Part shown: positions 10,870 through 22,333 of the stretch, in pieces | How the letters are laid out: every line of letters begins with the position of its first letter | Numbering within the stretch: the stretch's first letter is position 1 | Assembly (NCBI RefSeq): GCF_963169125.1 | Contig: NC_084797.1 | Span: 87,141,868 to 87,205,867, forward strand | Origin: Humulus lupulus | Taxonomy: Eukaryota; Streptophyta; Magnoliopsida; Rosales; Cannabaceae | DNA length: 64,000 bases | Direction of reading: 5' to 3' | Made by a program: the position numbers and the translations under genes | Notes under the pieces: model-generated | Seen by the model: only the letters and a program-made list of their open reading frames with translations | Told to the model about the DNA's origin: nothing | The model's database searches: none

Positions 10870-12124
10870 GATGGAAATCTGCAAAATAAGGTTAGAATAA
10901 TATGGAGAAAAGACCTCACCACACTCCCTCACGTGTTTCGCTCGAACAATATTTTCACTCAAATCCCCTCGTGTTTCACTCAATTTCAATGGCTTTTACC
11001 CTCAAATAGGCTCACACCTCTGCCTTTTTCCACTCATATTCTTCTTTAAGTTCTTTCAAAACTAATCCACAATATCATGGAGGATTCAAGTAGCAAATCA
11101 AACTAGAACAAACCAAACGAACATAGAAAAACTGATGAAAAATGATGATTTTTGGATCACTTGTATGGGGTTTTGGCAAAAGGGCCTCTAGACTATGGGG
11201 AACAAGAATAGAACAAAAATTTTTAAGAGAGGTTTCCAGACTCTTTTTTTTTTTTTTTTTTTTTTTTTTTGGAGTTCGGATCCTCTTGGTTTTCTTCTTC
11301 TTTCTTTCTTTCTTCTTTTCTTTTCTTTGATTTCTCAAATGCAGATGCAAGGAACGAATTTGAAAGCAAAAAATGAATCGGTTTTCACAAGAGAAACAAT
11401 GGAGACTCAAAAAGAAAAGAGAAACAATGCAGATTCGGATTTCACAAAAAAGAAAAGAGAAAACCCAACCCACTTTCGGATTTAACAATAAGAATAAGTG
11501 AAACTCAATCCCAACTCAGATTTCACCATAAGAACAAGATAAAACCCAATCTCAATTCAGATTTCACTACAAGAACAAGAGAAAAGAAAAAAAAAAAAAA
11601 TCGATCCCAATTCAGATTCTCAATCCCAATTTCAGATTTCACAATAAGAATAAGAGAACCTCAATCCCAATTTCAGATTTCACAATAAGAATAAGAGAAA
11701 ACTCAATGCCAATTCGGATTGCACAATAAGAACAAGATAAACCCAAGGCAAAATTCGGATTTCAAAACAAAACAGCACTAGAAACTCAATGAAAATTTAG
11801 ATTCTACAATTAGAACAAGAGAAAAACTCAAAGCCCTAATTCACGATTTCAACAAGCTCTAGAATAGTTTCTGATTTCACAACAAACAATTGGAACAAGG
11901 ATATTAAGAACACGATTTGAACAAAGAAATAATCTGGAATAAAGAGATTAACTATAATGGTTTCAGATTTTTAGAAGGAAAACAAGAACAAAGACTAAGA
12001 AAAATCAAGAACACGAATAGATAGATTTTTTTTTTTTTTTATTTCAGAAACCCTAAAATTGAAATACGAATAGAATAGAAACACAAATGAAAAAACAAGG
12101 ATAGGCCAAACCGGATGATCCTAA
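10870..12124 (-). other. B leader with degenerate 40-bp repeats
   Basis: Non-coding leader. TTTGCAG ends just before the gag ATG. Conserved GAGTGAAACACG-type words are followed by a run of about 27 T near 11243-11270, and about ten degenerate copies of a 40-base unit (TTCAGATTTCAC with AAGAACAAGAG) between 11440 and 11860. Confidence 0.7.
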
Positions 12125-12136
12125 GCTCTGATACCA
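12125..12136 (-). other. Primer binding site of B
   Basis: The reverse complement reads TGGTATCAGAGC (tRNA-iMet), two bases inside the right LTR. Confidence 0.92.
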
Positions 12137-12138
12137 AC

Positions 12139-12737
12139 TGATACGAACCACGCCAACAAGTGTGACGAAACCCGACACCAAATATGGAACAGCCACCAAG
12201 AACACACGAGATTGGAATGGAACCGCGACCCAATGCTTAGCCAAGCACGAACCTTGGTATGAGGAAGACGCCACAAACGGGGATGGAATCCGTTTGATAA
12301 GTCAGGATGAACGCCACAAGGAATCTCCTTGATAAGTTCAAAAGTTTCTTCAAGAACTCAAGAAGAAATAAACTTACAATTTCATTCAACATAATCTGAT
12401 TTTTCCAAATGTTTTGGCAGTCCTTATAAGGACGAAAATTACATGAAAACAAGACCCTTGGTCTTCCTAATGAAACCGAAAAATTAAGGACAAGCTTTTT
12501 GTCTTCCTCATGAAAACCGAAAATTAAAGACAAAGGGACTATTGGACTCACACAAGTCAAATGTTTGACTTATCACAAAATAAACAAAGACTAAAAAACG
12601 TGACTAAAAATAAAAAGACTCATTACAAGAAGCTAAATATTGATCAAGCTCCTAAACTGGTGTCCTCATCATTCCTCCCCTCTTGGCTTGGATCAACTGG
12701 AACTTGTCTTGGATTTTGAGTCTTGGTGTCCTCATCA
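12139..12737 (-). repeat. B right (5') LTR
   Basis: A 599-bp LTR that reads TGATGAGGACACC...CGTATCA on the minus strand, in normal relation to the primer site and gag. It has the same length as both LTRs of D. Confidence 0.92.
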
Positions 12738-12742
12738 CATTA

Positions 12743-13489
12743 TCTACATTATTGCGTGCCATAATACAAAAGAACTTGAAAACATGGGAAGATTGCTTGC
12801 CACATGTAGAGTTTGCATATAATAGGAGTGTACATTCTGCAACTAAGTTTTCACCTTTTGAAATTGTGTATGGTTTTAATCCATCGACTCCTTTGGATTT
12901 TACACCATTGCCTTTGACTGAGCATGTTAACTTAGATGGAAAAAAGAAAGCAAATTTTGTTAGACAGATTCATGAGAAGGTTCGGCAAAACATTGAGAAG
13001 AGGACTGAACAATATGCAGCCCAAGCCAACAAAGGGCAAAAGAAAGTTGTTTTTGAACCTGGTGATTGGGTTTCGGTACATATGAGGAAGGAACGATTCC
13101 CTATTCAAAGACGATCTAAGCTTCTTCCAAGGGGTGATGGGCCATTTCAAGTGTTGGAAAAGATCAATGACAATGCCTATAAGTTAGACCTTCCAGGTGA
13201 GTATAATGTGAGTGCAAGTTTTAATGTTTCTGATTTGTCTCCTTTTGATGGAGGTGAAGATTTGAGGACAAACCCTTTTCAAGAGGGAGAGAATGATGAG
13301 AACAAAGGAGCAACGCTAAAAGAGTCATTGCAAGTTCCAATTGGGCCAATTACAAGAGCAAGAGCTAGAAGGTTCAAAGAAGCACTTAATGGGCTAATCC
13401 AAGATATATGGACTGATTATGGAAAGATAAAGTCAGAAATTACTCAAAATGGAGATCAATGCCTAGTTAATGTTATTGAAGCAATTTAA
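12743..13489 (+). pseudogene. A integrase C-terminal part with CR motif, reading into the LTR
   Basis: Continuation of the A integrase after the second CATTA. It contains the end of the catalytic core ([21 protein letters not shown]), the C-terminal barrel ([37 protein letters not shown]), and then [11 protein letters not shown], which crosses the polypurine tract and LTR start at 13294. The last 60 or so residues are encoded inside the 3' LTR and carry [19 protein letters not shown], the CR-type tail linked in CRM group A elements to centromere targeting. The segment is open, but it is cut off from its start by B and by upstream lesions. Confidence 0.9.
13281..13293 (+). other. Polypurine tract of A
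   Basis: AAGAGGGAGAGAA directly precedes the 3' LTR and would prime plus-strand synthesis. It is also read as codons of the integrase tail. Confidence 0.85.
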
Positions 13490-14072
13490 AGGGCTGGTTA
13501 ACCTCCCAAAACACGACCTTTCAGTTTGGAGGAGTTATGGGCATATATTTATGTTTTATTTATGCCATTTAGTTATATTTCTATTGCTTAAATTAAGACT
13601 TTTTGTATTCAGCCATTTAGCTACTTTCTAGAAGTCTAATAGTCTAGAATTGAAGGGTTTTTGTCTATATTAATGCATGAATCAATTTAATGCTTAAAAT
13701 ATAACTTTTCCTATTGTTGGAGGGTTGTTCCAAGTATAAATAGGGGGACATACGAGTTTGCAAATCAGATTGGAATTAATATATTTTTGAGAGTGTTTTC
13801 TCTTTCGTTATTCAAAGAACTTCTTAGAACTTATCAAGATCTTTCTTGTGGTGTTCAAACCCTTGGCTTATCACTCACAATCCTTCTCATTTCTTGAGTG
13901 TGGCATCTCATATCATTCTTATACATTTGGTTCTTATCTGTAATGGGTCAAGGTTCTTTGTGTTTTATAGAATCTGATTTTTTAGAATGATCCAACGCCT
14001 CCTTGTTCTAAATTGTTTTATTTTTGGGTCCCATTATTCTTATTGGGTTTCAAATCGTTTAGAATCGCATCA
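13294..14072 (+). repeat. A 3' LTR
   Basis: 779 bp, TGATGAGAAC...CGCATCA, followed by the target duplication CAAGG. TATA box at about 13735-13744. Its first 196 bases encode the integrase CR tail. Confidence 0.93.
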
Positions 14073-15522
14073 CAAGGTCCAAAAGACAGAAATTTAAACC
14101 TTCGTTTTAGTAATTGTTATTAATTGATTAGGCCCACTATAGTCATGCAAAGAAAATGAGCATTCACAAGTGGAATCACCCACAAGAGATGAATTTAAAC
14201 TTTACATTTTCTAATGGGCCCAAATAAAACCTATCATTTTATAAATATTTTATTTGGCAAAAACCATATATCTAACAAACATATGGGCCGCTATATGCAT
14301 CTAAGCCCAATTGCAAAAATATCACATATAGTGCAAACAGACATGTTATAATTGGATGGGTCTAATCATGTTACTATATGAGCAATTCTATGAATTTTTG
14401 CAAAAATACCACAATTGATCTCATTTACAAAAATACCACAATTAATTATCTAGAATTTATCAAAAAATTCAAATTAATTAAATTTTTACAAAAATAAACC
14501 AATTTAAATGAAATTTATCAACAATTAACAATAGTTAATTTAAATTTTATTTATCAACAATCAACTTAGTTTAGGTTAGTTTTAAAAAATATTAATTTAA
14601 TTTAAATATGATTTATCAACAATTAACCAAAGGTAGTTTAAATCCCATTAATTAAAAAAAATATTTTATTAATTGGCTGAAAAAAATGATATTTTTCAAA
14701 ATTTAAGCAATTTTAAAATTTAAAATCTATTTCTTAACAATTTTTCAAAAATATATTGTGTTGTTACAACTATAGCTAATATTTCATCCATTAAAAAAAT
14801 AAAATATTAATAGTTATAACAATCATAAAATATCTCAAAAGAGTTAATCAAATTCAAATATCCATAAAAATATCTAACTAACAATATTCAAATTTCAAAT
14901 AATTTAAATATTAAAAACTGTAGAATAAAAAATATTTATATTTTAAAATAAAGATTTAATAAAAATATCAAGAATTTAAATTATTGATATCTTAATTATA
15001 ATATTTTAATATATTAAAAGATATAAAATTAAGTTGTTAGTCTATTTTTAAATTTGAATTTGAATCTTTGTAGAAAATGTCAAATTATTTAAATCTCAAC
15101 TAACAAAAATATCTTATTTTAAAAAACAATTTTAAATACAAAAACAAATCTAATATTTTTTGCTTTGATTTTAAATAATTAATTTTCACATTTTTATTTC
15201 TTTAATTATAAAAAAATTTAAAATTTTGGATGAACAGTACCACGAGTACTGTTCATCGCGTGGCTGGTGTGCGCGCGCGCATGGCAGCCAGACCAAATTT
15301 TTCAAAAAATATGTTTAACATGTTTTACAAAAGATAAAGCATACATAAATATTAATAGCATTAAAACACAACAAAATAACCAAAAATTGCTAATAATCAC
15401 ATAAAATTCAATATGCTACATAAAAACATGAAAACCATCCAATTCTTTAAACACATCAAATAATCCAATTTTAAACATGTTAATGCATGAAAATAAAGAT
15501 TACCAAAGGCTCTGAGGCTAGT
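14073..15522 (-). mobile_element. Element X leader and internal region, proximal part
   Basis: Very AT-rich, with no credible coding frame. On the minus strand it begins after the LTR end with TAGCCTCAGAGCC (about 15506-15520), an imperfect copy of the tRNA-iMet primer site. It includes a GC-rich alternating patch near 15262-15280 (GTGTGCGCGCGCGCATG) and a short palindrome GAGTACTGTTCATC nearby. It continues at 1-520 across the insertion of A. Confidence 0.5.
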
Positions 15523-15980
15523 TGTTAGGAATTCTTATACAGGATATTTATTTATTTTAATGTAGATCTAATATTAAACAAATTAATATGAGATAACCTA
15601 GAACATGTTTCTAAAATTGAATTCAAAGAGAAACAATGATAAGAATACTTACATTATACGCAGCGGAATGAATGAGTCATTCCTTCAGTTTCTCTAACCC
15701 TTGTATCCTTTCTGTTGCTGAGTATTATCAAGAAACTGAACCGTTCTTCTATAATCTTCACAGTCTACCAAAGTATCCTTAGAATCACCTAGACAAGAGT
15801 GGGCAATTCTCAACACATGAGATAGATACAGAGAGAAGAAGAGAAAATAACAAAGATGCTTAGAAAAAGACTTGTGTTTAAAGAGAATCTAAAACCTATC
15901 TGAAAATCTGACTTGTACTTGTCAAACTTGTGAACTTGTGTTTTCAACTTTCTCTAAGCACTCCTTTTATAGACTCAATT
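15523..15980 (-). repeat. X LTR, 3' part
   Basis: On the minus strand this is the end of a TGTTGGGG...CCTAACA LTR. A TATA box (TATAAAAGG) lies at 15963-15971. The CRM tandem C is inserted within 10-17 bases of it. The rest of the LTR is at 25299-26210, giving about 1.37 kb in total. Confidence 0.7.
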
Positions 15981-16792
15981 TGATATGAACCTCACCAACA
16001 ATTGTGATGAAACCCGATAATAATGATGGTTTGGAACCCCAAGATCGTGTAGACCAGATTTGTTGAGCCTTGACCCGTCACCTAATTAGATGAAAACCAA
16101 GACTACAAAGGATAGAAAACGCCACACCAAGAAACCTATGAATATCTCAAGGATCAAGGTGATAAGTTTGGTTGTTTGAACGCCACAAGATTAACTTGAT
16201 AAGTTCAGAGTTCTTTCAAGAACGAAGAGGAACACACCTCACAATAATAATAATATTTCTCAAAAACATAATGTTACAATGTTCATAAAACCCCTATATA
16301 TACTTAGAATAATCCTCCAAGAATAGGAAAAGTCATAATTCAGCCTTAAAATCATCATAAACATAAAAATAATAACTCCCCACATTTTTAGGCATTTTGG
16401 ACTTCAAAAGCCTGCCAAAAATAACTTAAATGACTAAATTTAATGCATTAACTTAACCAGCCAAGGCCATTGACATTCCCCTATTTAATATCCTTCAAAC
16501 TCATCAAATTCATGCCCTTTAATGACTAAACCATGCTGATTACGTTTTTGGATGTTAATTAGCCTCTTCACTTGCTTTGATGACATGGACTAAGCCTTGA
16601 TTATTATTTGAGTCCATATTGGTCTTTTTAGAATCAGCCCAATTCTCTTGGATTAGCCCATTTAGTGCTTCCTTGAAACGCTTGGCTCTAAGTCTTGTAA
16701 TTGGGCCACTAGGAAGTGACAAAGGGTCTAGTGTAAATCCAGCTCCATTCCCACATGTATGATCAGCATGTCCAGCTCCTTGGTTTGCATCA
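15981..16792 (-). repeat. C left LTR
   Basis: Minus-strand LTR TGATGCAAACC...TTCATATCA. It contains the CR-motif coding end of the C1 integrase (from 16555) and a TATATATAGGGG box at 16291-16302. Confidence 0.88.
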
Positions 16793-17142
16793 TTCTCCCC
16801 CTCTTGAGAAGGATTTGTCCTCAAATCATCACCTACATCAAAAGGAGACAAATCAGCAACATTAAAACTTGCACTAACGCCATACTCACCTGGTAGGTCA
16901 AGCTAGTAGGCATTATCATTGATGCGTGCCACTACTTGAAATGGTCCGTCACCCCGTGGTAGGAGTTTTGAACGCCGTTTTTCTGGAAAACGCTCTTTCC
17001 TTAACTGCAACCAAACCCAATCTCCTAGTTCAAACACTACCTTCTTGCGTCCCTTGTTGGCTTGATGGACATATAGTTTAGTCCTCCTTTCAATGTTCAA
17101 CCGTGCCTTTTCCTGTTCTTTCCCCCCACTTAAACTGCACAT
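16555..17142 (-). pseudogene. C1 integrase C-terminal domain and CR motif
   Basis: The C-terminal barrel ([37 protein letters not shown]) is followed by a stop at about 16900-16902. The frame then resumes with DLSPFDVGDD and runs into the LTR, ending in [18 protein letters not shown]. The N-terminal side is joined to RT sequence near 17110-17130, so RNase H and the integrase core are missing from C1. The join is flanked by a few bases of unclear origin. Confidence 0.8.
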
Positions 17143-18154
17143 TTTTCTTGATGACTTCAGTAAGAGGGGCGGCTAAGCTACTAAAATCACACACAAACTG
17201 TCTATAGAAGCTAGCTAAGCCGTGGTAACTCCTCACTTGACTGATTGTTGTAGGCATTGGCCACTCTTGGATTGCCTTCACCTTTTCCTCGTCCACCTCA
17301 ATTCCGCTCTTACTAACAACAAAACCAAGAAACACAAGCTTATCCGTGCAATAGGTGCACTTCTTGAGGTTAGCAAACAACTTTTCTTTTCTTAGAATTT
17401 CCAAAACAAATTTCAAATGCATTACATGTTCTTCCAAGTTTTTGCTATAAATAAGGATATCATCAAAATACACAACTACAAATCTGCCAATAAATGCATG
17501 CAAAACATGGTTCATCAAACGCATAAATGTGCTCGGACCATTAGTTAAACCGAAAGGCATTACTAACTACTCATACAAACCATATTTAGTCTTAAAAGCA
17601 GTTTTCCATTCATCATCTTCCTTCATCCTAATTTGATGATACCCACTCTTAAGATCAATTTTTGTAAAGACAGAAGAACCATGCAATTCATCCAACATCT
17701 CATCTAATCTAGGAATGGAATGACGATACTTTATCGTTATGTTGTTGATGGCTCGGTAGTCAACACACATCCTCGATGTTCCATCCTTCGTAGGAACTAA
17801 TAGCACCGGAACAGGACAAGGACTCATGCTTTCACGCACATACCCCTTCTCCAATAATTCACCTACTTGCCTCTGAAGCTCCTTGGTCTCCTCGGGATTG
17901 CTCCTATAAGCAGGTCGGTATGGAATGGATGCACCAGATATGAAATCAATTTGATGTTCAATCCCACGAATTGGAGCTAAGCCATAAGGTACCTCTTCGG
18001 GAAGGACATCTTCAAACTCCTGCAAAAGAGAAACAATATCGCTCGGCAAAATACCGATGAGATCAGTAGTACATAAAAGAGCTTCCTTGTACATGAGTAC
18101 AATAAGGGGCTGGTGTGAAAATAATGCTCTCTTGATCTTAGTTTTTTTTTGCAA
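17127..18154 (-). pseudogene. C1 reverse transcriptase
   Basis: RT from [13 protein letters not shown] through [18 protein letters not shown] and YFDDILIY to [10 protein letters not shown]. One stop replaces the tryptophan of [10 protein letters not shown] near 17567. The region upstream (18155-18278) is a linker with several stops. The domain is otherwise nearly full length and ends at the deletion junction. Confidence 0.85.
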
Positions 18155-18278
18155 TATAACTAAATTTGTCCTCTCTTGCTCTCACTATGGCTGAAATGCT
18201 CTCTCCTTCTTTTTCACTCTGATCAATGTCTTTCTCTCTTTCTTTATTTTTAAACTCTTTTCTTTTTTCTATTTCAGC

Positions 18279-19963
18279 CTACCTTTCTTTATTTTTTTCA
18301 TTTGATCTTTGTAACTTTAGTTGATCCTCCATGACCTGTTTTGGATTTAATGGAACAAGAGTAATAGGTTGCCTTTTAAGAGTGAAAGAATACCTATTCG
18401 TGAATCCATCATGCATAACCCTCAAATCATACTGCCACGATCTTCCCAACAATAAATGGCATGCATGCATAGGAACCACATTAGAAAGCACCTCATCCTC
18501 ATATTTGCCAATGGATAACGCCACCAACACTTGCCTTGTCACCCTTATTTCGCCACAATCATTCAGCCACTGAAGCCGGTAAGGGTGAGGATGTTTCAAA
18601 GTGGTTAAGGCCAATTTCTCCACCAGATAAGTGCTGGCTACATTTGTACAACTCCCTCCATCGATAATGACACTGCAAACTTTGTTATTTACAAAGTACC
18701 GAGTATGAAATAAGTTCTCCCTTTGGCTACTTTCTTCCTCCTTAATATGCACATTGAGAACTTGCCTTGCTACCAATAAATCTCCAACCACAGCATTTTG
18801 CTCATCATCAGCATCCTCCAAAGGTGGCATGGCATCATCATCTACTTCTTCCTCATTCTCTGACTCAAGCTCTCCTTGGGCATTAATCACCATCACCCTT
18901 TTGTTTACACACTGGCTAGCTATGTGTCCCCGCCCCTGACATTTAAAACACTTAATATCACGTGTCTTAGAAGTAGAAGAACCAGTGTTACCAAAAGTAG
19001 TGGCGGTCGTTGGCTTGGCATTCGAGGGTTCAAATTTTAGATTATTTTGTAGCTGCTCGTCCCTTTTCGGAGCTGTCTTCCATAGGACGGTGGTAGACAT
19101 AGGTTGTCCCTTCCGTTTGAGTTGTTCCTCCTCCTTTATGGCTTGATGCACCATATCTGTCAGCTCAACATAGTGCTACAACTCAACTATATCCACAATC
19201 TCTTGATTTAAACCGTTCAAAAACCAAGCCATGGTGGCTTCCCTGTCCTCTTCTACATTAGCCCGGATCATAGCTACCTCCATCTCCTTGTAATACTCAA
19301 CCACACTCTTGGAACCTTGATTTAACCTCTGCAACTTTTGATACAATCCCCTATAATAGTGGATGGGTACAAAACGCTTCCTCATAAGAATTTTCATCTC
19401 CTCCCAAGTGTCCATGGGTGGCTCTCTATTTCTCCTCCTATTAATCAGTAATTGATCCCACCAAAAAATGGCATAATCGGTGAATTCAATTGCTGCCAAC
19501 TTAACCTTCTTTATCTCCGAGTAGTTGTGACAATCATACACCATCTCTATTTTAGTTTCCCACTCCAAATAAGCTTCAGGATCATTTTTACCTTGAAAAG
19601 ATGGGATTTTAATCTTTATATTTCCTAAATCATTATCCCTCCTAGGGCTACCCATCCTATTTCTCTATTCCCATACCCACGCTCAAACCTGCCCCGGTTC
19701 AAATATGGCTCATCAAACTCCTCTGACTCAACCTCTTCCTCATCATTCCGCCACGGAACACGCCCACCTAGTTGCCTATTATGGATGTCTTGCTGCTGTT
19801 CCCTAGGAGTTCCTATTTCTACCCTGTCCAACCTCTCATGAATAGGTTCTAATTCAGCCCTCATCATACGCCTCATCTCCCCTAACAACACTTGCATTTG
19901 GAGGTTCGGACCTGCGGGTTGTCGAAAATCTCCGGTTGTGTATTCTTCTTGATTATTGGACAT
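18279..19963 (-). pseudogene. C1 gag and protease, broken
   Basis: The gag ATG is at 19963 (MSNNQEEYTTG). A frameshift near 19665 interrupts the basic region; gag continues with [14 protein letters not shown] and WWDQL. A stop at 19176-19178 replaces a glutamine codon. The knuckle [14 protein letters not shown] lies near 18913-18954, then protease with IIDGGSCTN near 18650-18670 and LLGRS in place of LLGRP. The start is chosen because the family conserves the ATG just after a TTTGCAG or CTGCAA-like boundary. Confidence 0.85.
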
Positions 19964-20395
19964 GTTTAAAATCTGCAAAAAAAAAGTTAGAATCCTCACA
20001 AACACTCCCTCACATGTTTCACTCAACAATTGATACACTTGCACTCATGTTTTCACTCTAAACGACTTTTACCCTCTTATGGCCTCACACACTCTTGCCT
20101 TTTTCCACTCTTTTGTGTCTTCTTTAGTTCTTAATCGAACTTCAAGAAACTAATCCAAAATAATCTAGCAACCATTCAAAAAGGAGAAGCAACCAAACTC
20201 ATCAACAAATCAAGAAGGTAAAAAGGTCTCATCAAAAGATCAAAGATCAAGAACTTGAATACGGTGAGAAACAAGATTGAAAGGAATAAAATTTTCTTAA
20301 TGGAATCGTGTACTTTTTTTTTCTTTTTTTTTTCAACTACAGTAGGGAATTGGAAAACGAAAATAAAAGATAGTCAAACTTGCCTTAGAACCAAA

Positions 20396-20407
20396 GCTCT
20401 GATACCA
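20396..20407 (-). other. Primer binding site of C1
   Basis: The reverse complement is TGGTATCAGAGC, two bases from the middle LTR. Confidence 0.9.
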
Positions 20408-20409
20408 AA

Positions 20410-21223
20410 TGATATGAACCTCACCAACAATTGTGATGAAACCCGATAATAATGATGGTTTGGAACCACAAGATCGTGTAGAGAAGATTTGTTGAGCCTT
20501 CACCCGTCACCTAATTAGATGAAAACCAAGACTACAAAGGATAGAAAACGCCACACTAGGAAACCAACGAATATCTCAAGGATCAAGGTGATAAGTTTGG
20601 TTGTTTGAACGCCACAAGATTAACTTGATAAGTTTAGAGTTCTTTCAAGAACGAAGAGGAACACACCTCACAATAATAATAATATTTCTCAAAAACATAA
20701 TGTCTTACAATGTTCATAAAACCCCTATATATACTTGGAACAATCCTCCAAGAATAGGAAAAATCATAATTCAGCCTTAAAAGCAACACAAACATTAAAA
20801 TAATAACTCCCCTCGTTTTTAGGCATTTTGGACTTCAAAAGGCAGCCAAAAATAACTTAAATGACTAAATTCAATGCATTAACATAACCAGCCAAGGCCA
20901 TTGGCATTCCCCTATTTAATATCCTTGGAACTCATCAAATTCATGCCCTTTAATGACTAAACCATGCTGATTACGTTTTTGGATGTTAATTAGCCTCTTC
21001 ACTTGCTTTGACGACATGGACTAAGCCTTGAGTATCATTTGAGTCCATCTTGGTCTTCTTAGAATCAGCCCAATTCTCTTGGATTAGCCCATTTAGGGCT
21101 TCCTTGAAATGCTTGGCTCTAAGTCTTGTAATTGGGCCACTAGGAAGTGACAAAGGGTCTAGTGTAAATCCAGCTCCATTCCCACTTGTACGATCAACAT
21201 GTCCAGCTCCATGGTTTGCATCA
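20410..21223 (-). repeat. C middle LTR, shared by C1 and C2
   Basis: 814-bp LTR that serves as the 5' LTR of C1 and the 3' LTR of C2. No target duplication lies on either side, only the C1 primer site on the left and the C2 polypurine region on the right, as expected for a recombination product. Confidence 0.88.
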
Positions 21224-22215
21224 TTCTCCCCCTCTTGAGAAGGATTTGTCCTCAAATAATCACCTACATCAAAAGGAGACAAATCAACAACATTAAAACT
21301 TGCACTAACACCATACTCACCTGGTAGGTCAAGCTTGTAGGCATTATCATTGATGCGTGCCACTACTTGAAATGGTCCGTCACCCCGTGGTAGGAGTTTT
21401 GAATGTCGTTTCTCTGAAAAATGGTCCTTCCTTAAGTGCAACCAAACCCAATCTCCTGGTTCAAACACTACCTGCTTGCATCCCTTGTTGGCTTAATGGA
21501 CATATTGTTTAGTCCTCCTTTCAATGTTCAACCGTGCCTTTTCATGAATGATCTTTACAAATTCTGCCTTCTTTTTGCCATCTAAGTTCACACGTTCACT
21601 CAAAGGTAAAGGAGTTAAATCCAAAGGTGACAATGGGTTAAAGCCATAAACAATTTCAAATGGTGAAAACTTAGTTGCAGAATGTGTACTTCTATTGAAA
21701 GAAAATCCAACATGCAATTCATCCAACATATAATCTAGTCTAGGAATGGGATGATAATACTTTACCGTTACGTTGTTGATGGCTCGGCAGTCAACACACA
21801 TCCTCCATGTTCCATCCCTCTTAGGAACTAATAGCACCGGATTAGCACAAGGGCTCATGCTTTCAGGCACATACCCCTTCTCCAATAATTCACCTACTTG
21901 GCTCTGAAGCTCCTTGGTCTCTTCGGGATTGCTCCTATAAGCAGGTGGGTTTGGAATGGATGCACCGGGTATGAAATCAATTTGATGTTCAATCCCTCGA
22001 ATTGGAGGTAAGCCATAACGTACCTCTTCGGGAAGGACATCTTCAAACTCCTGCAAAAGAGAAACAATATCGCTCGGCAAAGTACCGACGAGATCATTAG
22101 TACATAAAAGAGCCTCCTTGTACATGAGTACAATAAGGGGCTGGTGTGAAAATAATGCTCTCTTGATCTCACTTTTTTTTGCAAAATAACTGAATTTTTC
22201 CTCTCTTTCTCTCAC
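20986..22215 (-). pseudogene. C2 pol remnant: RT start fused to integrase end
   Basis: An RT N-terminal part ([15 protein letters not shown] to LDYMLDELH) is joined near 21708 directly to the end of the integrase core ([19 protein letters not shown]), removing most of RT, RNase H and most of integrase in one event with the frame kept. A TAA near 21494-21496 (glutamine codon in VHQANKG) separates it from the C-terminal barrel and the CR tail [18 protein letters not shown], which ends at 20986 within the LTR. Confidence 0.82.
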
Positions 22216-22333
22216 TATGGCTGAAATCCTCTCTCTTTCTTTTTCACTCTGATCAATGTCTTTCTCTCTTTCTTTATTTTTAAACTCTTTTCTTTTTTCT
22301 ATTTCAACCTTCCTTTCTTTATTTTTTTTGATT

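Larger units (their letters stand above)
8222..12737 (-). mobile_element. Non-autonomous CRM element B with LTRs in opposite orientation
   Basis: A 4.5-kb element lies inside the A integrase, flanked by CATTA on both sides (8217-8221 and 12738-12742). Its gag, leader, primer site and right LTR all read on the minus strand. The left LTR instead reads on the plus strand, so both outer ends are the U3 end TGATGAGGACACC. The inner junction of the left LTR (about 8811-8815) lacks the last ten LTR bases and joins directly to the reversed polypurine region. The two LTRs share private variants (for example GCCAAG in the first 70 bases), so they come from the same element. Confidence 0.88.
521..14072 (+). 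mobile_element. CRM-type Ty3/gypsy retrotransposon A with two nested insertions
   Basis: Full-length element bounded by a 787-bp 5' LTR and a 779-bp 3' LTR, both TGATGAGAAC...CATCA, with target duplication CAAGG on each side (516-520 and 14073-14077). The order of parts is LTR, tRNA-Met primer site, leader, gag, protease, RT, RNase H, integrase, polypurine tract, LTR. A Tekay-like solo LTR sits in the protease-linker region and element B sits in the integrase core. The integrase tail reads through the polypurine tract into the LTR and ends in a CR motif, which is diagnostic of CRM group elements. Several frameshifts, two stops and a deletion within RT make it non-functional. Confidence 0.93.

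Noticed and set aside
11142..11488. Lysine-rich and phenylalanine-rich open frames around the long T-run
   Set aside because: Products of homopolymer runs in the B leader.
12640..12742. Open frame running from the B LTR into the A integrase (apparent start at 12683)
   Set aside because: The first 60 bases are reversed B LTR; the true A coding sequence resumes at 12743 after the target duplication.
14701..15230. AT-rich stretch considered as a replication origin or matrix attachment region
   Set aside because: Low complexity alone is not evidence; it is the non-coding internal part of element X.
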